Origin: CAZLMW01 sp964560875
GTDB taxonomy: Bacteria > Myxococcota_A > UBA9042
Direction: 5' to 3'
Length of the DNA stretch: 64,000 nt
NCBI GenBank assembly: GCA_964560875.1
Contig: CAZLMW010000009.1
Coordinates: 34,415 to 98,414, forward strand
Shown: positions 62,704 through 64,000 of the stretch, one piece after another
Layout of the letters: each line of letters opens with the position of its first letter
Numbering within the stretch: the stretch's first letter is position 1
The notes under the pieces: generated by a model
What the model saw: only the letters and a program-made list of their open reading frames with translations
Told to the model about the DNA's origin: nothing
Databases searched by the model: none
Position numbers and translations under genes: made by a program

Positions 62704-63882
62704 ATGGGGAGCTTCTTCACCAGCGTCCAGGCCCTCCGGGTCGATGAAGAGTCGGTCGATCGGGTGGTCGAATCCATCCGGGTTGCGGCCGCGGACGAAG
62801 GCATGCGGCTGCTGTCCGCCGACGCCGATGAGCGGGTCGATACAACGGTGGTCGTTGTCGCGGACGACCGGTGGATCGCCGTCTATGACGAGGCCACCGA
62901 AGGCCAGGACGAAAAGCGCCTGCATTCCCGCGCGTGTGCTGTCAGCTTCGCGACCGAGGGCCACGCACTATCCATCTATGTGCACGACAGCGATATCTTG
63001 ACCCTCGGCTTGTACGACAACGGGCAACGGCGCGACCGCTACAACAGCGTTCCCGACTACTTCGACGAGGGGCTGTCCGACGCCAGGCGCCGCAAGGTCG
63101 CAGGAAAGGCCGCGCGATGGCGTTCGCTGCTGGTCGACGGGCACACCCACGAGAGCCTGCAGGCGGTTTTCGCCAGCGACGATACGTTCGCCGAGACGAC
63201 GCTCGAAGCCGTCGCGACCGCAGTCGGGGGCTCGATTGAGCGGATGGGCGTCGGTTTTCGCTACCTCGACACCGGCTCATGGGCGCCGCACGCCATCGTC
63301 TTGCGCATGCAGCGAACCGAGGCGACGGCCTGGCAAACCGCGGCGGAAGGACCGCCCGTGTTCGATGAGTACGGCGCGTCGATGTTCTCGGCCGTGCCCG
63401 ACCTCTGCGTGGGCGATGAGCTGCGGACCGGCTTGACGGTCGTGAACACCGGTGGCGCCGGCAAGGGGCTGCAACTGACCGCCTGGGGTACCGCCCTCGA
63501 GCAGGAGTTGGTGCAAGTCGAACGATTCGAGCTCCTCGTCGGCAGCCCGATGCACAACAAGCACACGTTTCACGAGCCAGCCGTCGAACGTTCCGGCGAC
63601 CCGCTTTGGTATGTGGACTTGCCCGACGCGGAGATCCCAGCTGGGTGTGTCGCCGCATCCTTGCCGGTCATGGGCGTACCCGTCATGAGCGTGCCCGTCA
63701 TGGGCACGGACGCGATCGAGGCCATGCAAGCGCAGTCTCGGTCGCAGCTTCACATCAACGTTGTCGGCAAGGTGCGCAAGGCCGGGACCGGAACGCTGAT
63801 CACCTGCATCGCGCCGACCGTCAACGCGCAGGACGGCGGCGTCGCGGTTGGCGATGAGCTCACGTCCCCTGCGCGGCGATGA
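62704..63882 (+). CDS. Hypothetical soluble protein
   Basis: 392 residues from ATG 62704 (MGSFFTSVQALRVDEES); no signal peptide. The N-terminal half (1-200) has alternating strands and helices with many acidic residues (DTTVVVVADDRWIAVYDE), and the second half is beta-rich with 'VCxGDELRTGLTVVNTGGAGKGLQL'. A short internal repeat, PVMGVPVMSVPVMGT, lies near residues 320-335. I do not recognise a family. It is divergent from the VOC gene with an 84-bp gap. Confidence 0.65.
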   Translation: MGSFFTSVQALRVDEESVDRVVESIRVAAADEGMRLLSADADERVDTTVVVVADDRWIAVYDEATEGQDEKRLHSRACAVSFATEGHALSIYVHDSDILTLGLYDNGQRRDRYNSVPDYFDEGLSDARRRKVAGKAARWRSLLVDGHTHESLQAVFASDDTFAETTLEAVATAVGGSIERMGVGFRYLDTGSWAPHAIVLRMQRTEATAWQTAAEGPPVFDEYGASMFSAVPDLCVGDELRTGLTVVNTGGAGKGLQLTAWGTALEQELVQVERFELLVGSPMHNKHTFHEPAVERSGDPLWYVDLPDAEIPAGCVAASLPVMGVPVMSVPVMGTDAIEAMQAQSRSQLHINVVGKVRKAGTGTLITCIAPTVNAQDGGVAVGDELTSPARR

Positions 63883-64000
63883 TTCAAGCTGTTCGGCTGG
63901 CGCCAGCTCTCCGACCCCGACGGGTCGCCTTTTCCTGCTCTTACTGGCGCAGGCCCGATTGGAAGTCGCTGACTGAGCGATAACCCGGGTCCGGGCCACC

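Overview
This 64 kb window is GC-rich, gene-dense chromosomal DNA with no rRNA, tRNA, CRISPR or prophage that I can see. It looks like a free-living Gram-negative bacterium of the Myxococcota (old Deltaproteobacteria) type. The evidence is a large number of secreted lipoproteins with Gly/Ser/Thr linkers, a giant protein of Cys-rich 'CDDGN.CT.D.C' repeats, a C-terminal tail resembling a MYXO-CTERM sorting signal, a DUF4139 protein, a PxxKW Cys-rich protein and many genes with GTG/TTG starts and 4-bp overlaps. The genus cannot be named from the sequence.

Layout. 1-3.0 kb: the end of a complex I operon (nuoM, nuoN). 3.6-6.3 kb: a large lipoprotein with a possible caspase/gingipain-type His-Cys domain. 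6.5-8.3 kb: a carboxylesterase and a LysM-MepA murein endopeptidase. 8.5-12.2 kb: a coupled chain accC - biotin carrier - prmA - rsmE (minus strand). 12.4-15.6 kb: ftsY and a large unknown secreted protein. 15.6-17.2 kb: SRPBCC protein, enoyl-CoA hydratase and PxxKW protein in one operon. 17.3-22.6 kb: Cys-rich lipoprotein, GST, Ala/Pro-rich PEGA-like protein, dual-specificity phosphatase and a radical SAM enzyme. 22.7-23.0 kb: a self-contained mini-unit (promoter-like boxes, palindrome, 39-aa hydrophobic ORF, terminator). 23-30 kb: lepB, the 1470-aa Cys-repeat protein and a second MepA-type peptidase. 30-32.3 kb: zapA, 5-formyltetrahydrofolate cyclo-ligase, GtrA-like protein and an SGNH-like protein. 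32.4-36 kb: a membrane-anchored unknown, metG and a LuxR-type regulator with a degenerate receiver.

36.2-42.3 kb is a structured non-coding leader followed by a four-gene overlapping operon of three propeller-like lipoproteins and a beta-barrel-like protein. 43.1-45.6 kb is leuS. 45.6-47.3 kb is an accessory patch: a Y1 (RAYT-like) transposase with nearby palindromic and direct repeats, then 59-bp tandem repeats. 47.3-48.2 kb is a DNase I-fold lipoprotein. 48.3-55.6 kb is a minus-strand envelope-glycan operon: MJ1255-type glycosyltransferase, degenerate NodB lipoprotein, glycosidase lipoprotein, NodB deacetylase and phosphofructokinase, with 4-bp overlaps at the first three junctions and a longer overlap into the kinase gene. 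55.6-64 kb holds a DUF4139 lipoprotein, an unknown secreted protein, an Amidase_3, tcdA, a lipoprotein, a VOC protein and an unknown protein.

Most genes are housekeeping or cell-envelope functions. The best candidates for something undescribed are the propeller operon with its leader, the glycan operon with one active and one apparently dead deacetylase, the clan CD-like lipoprotein, and the 39-aa mini-unit beside the radical SAM gene.
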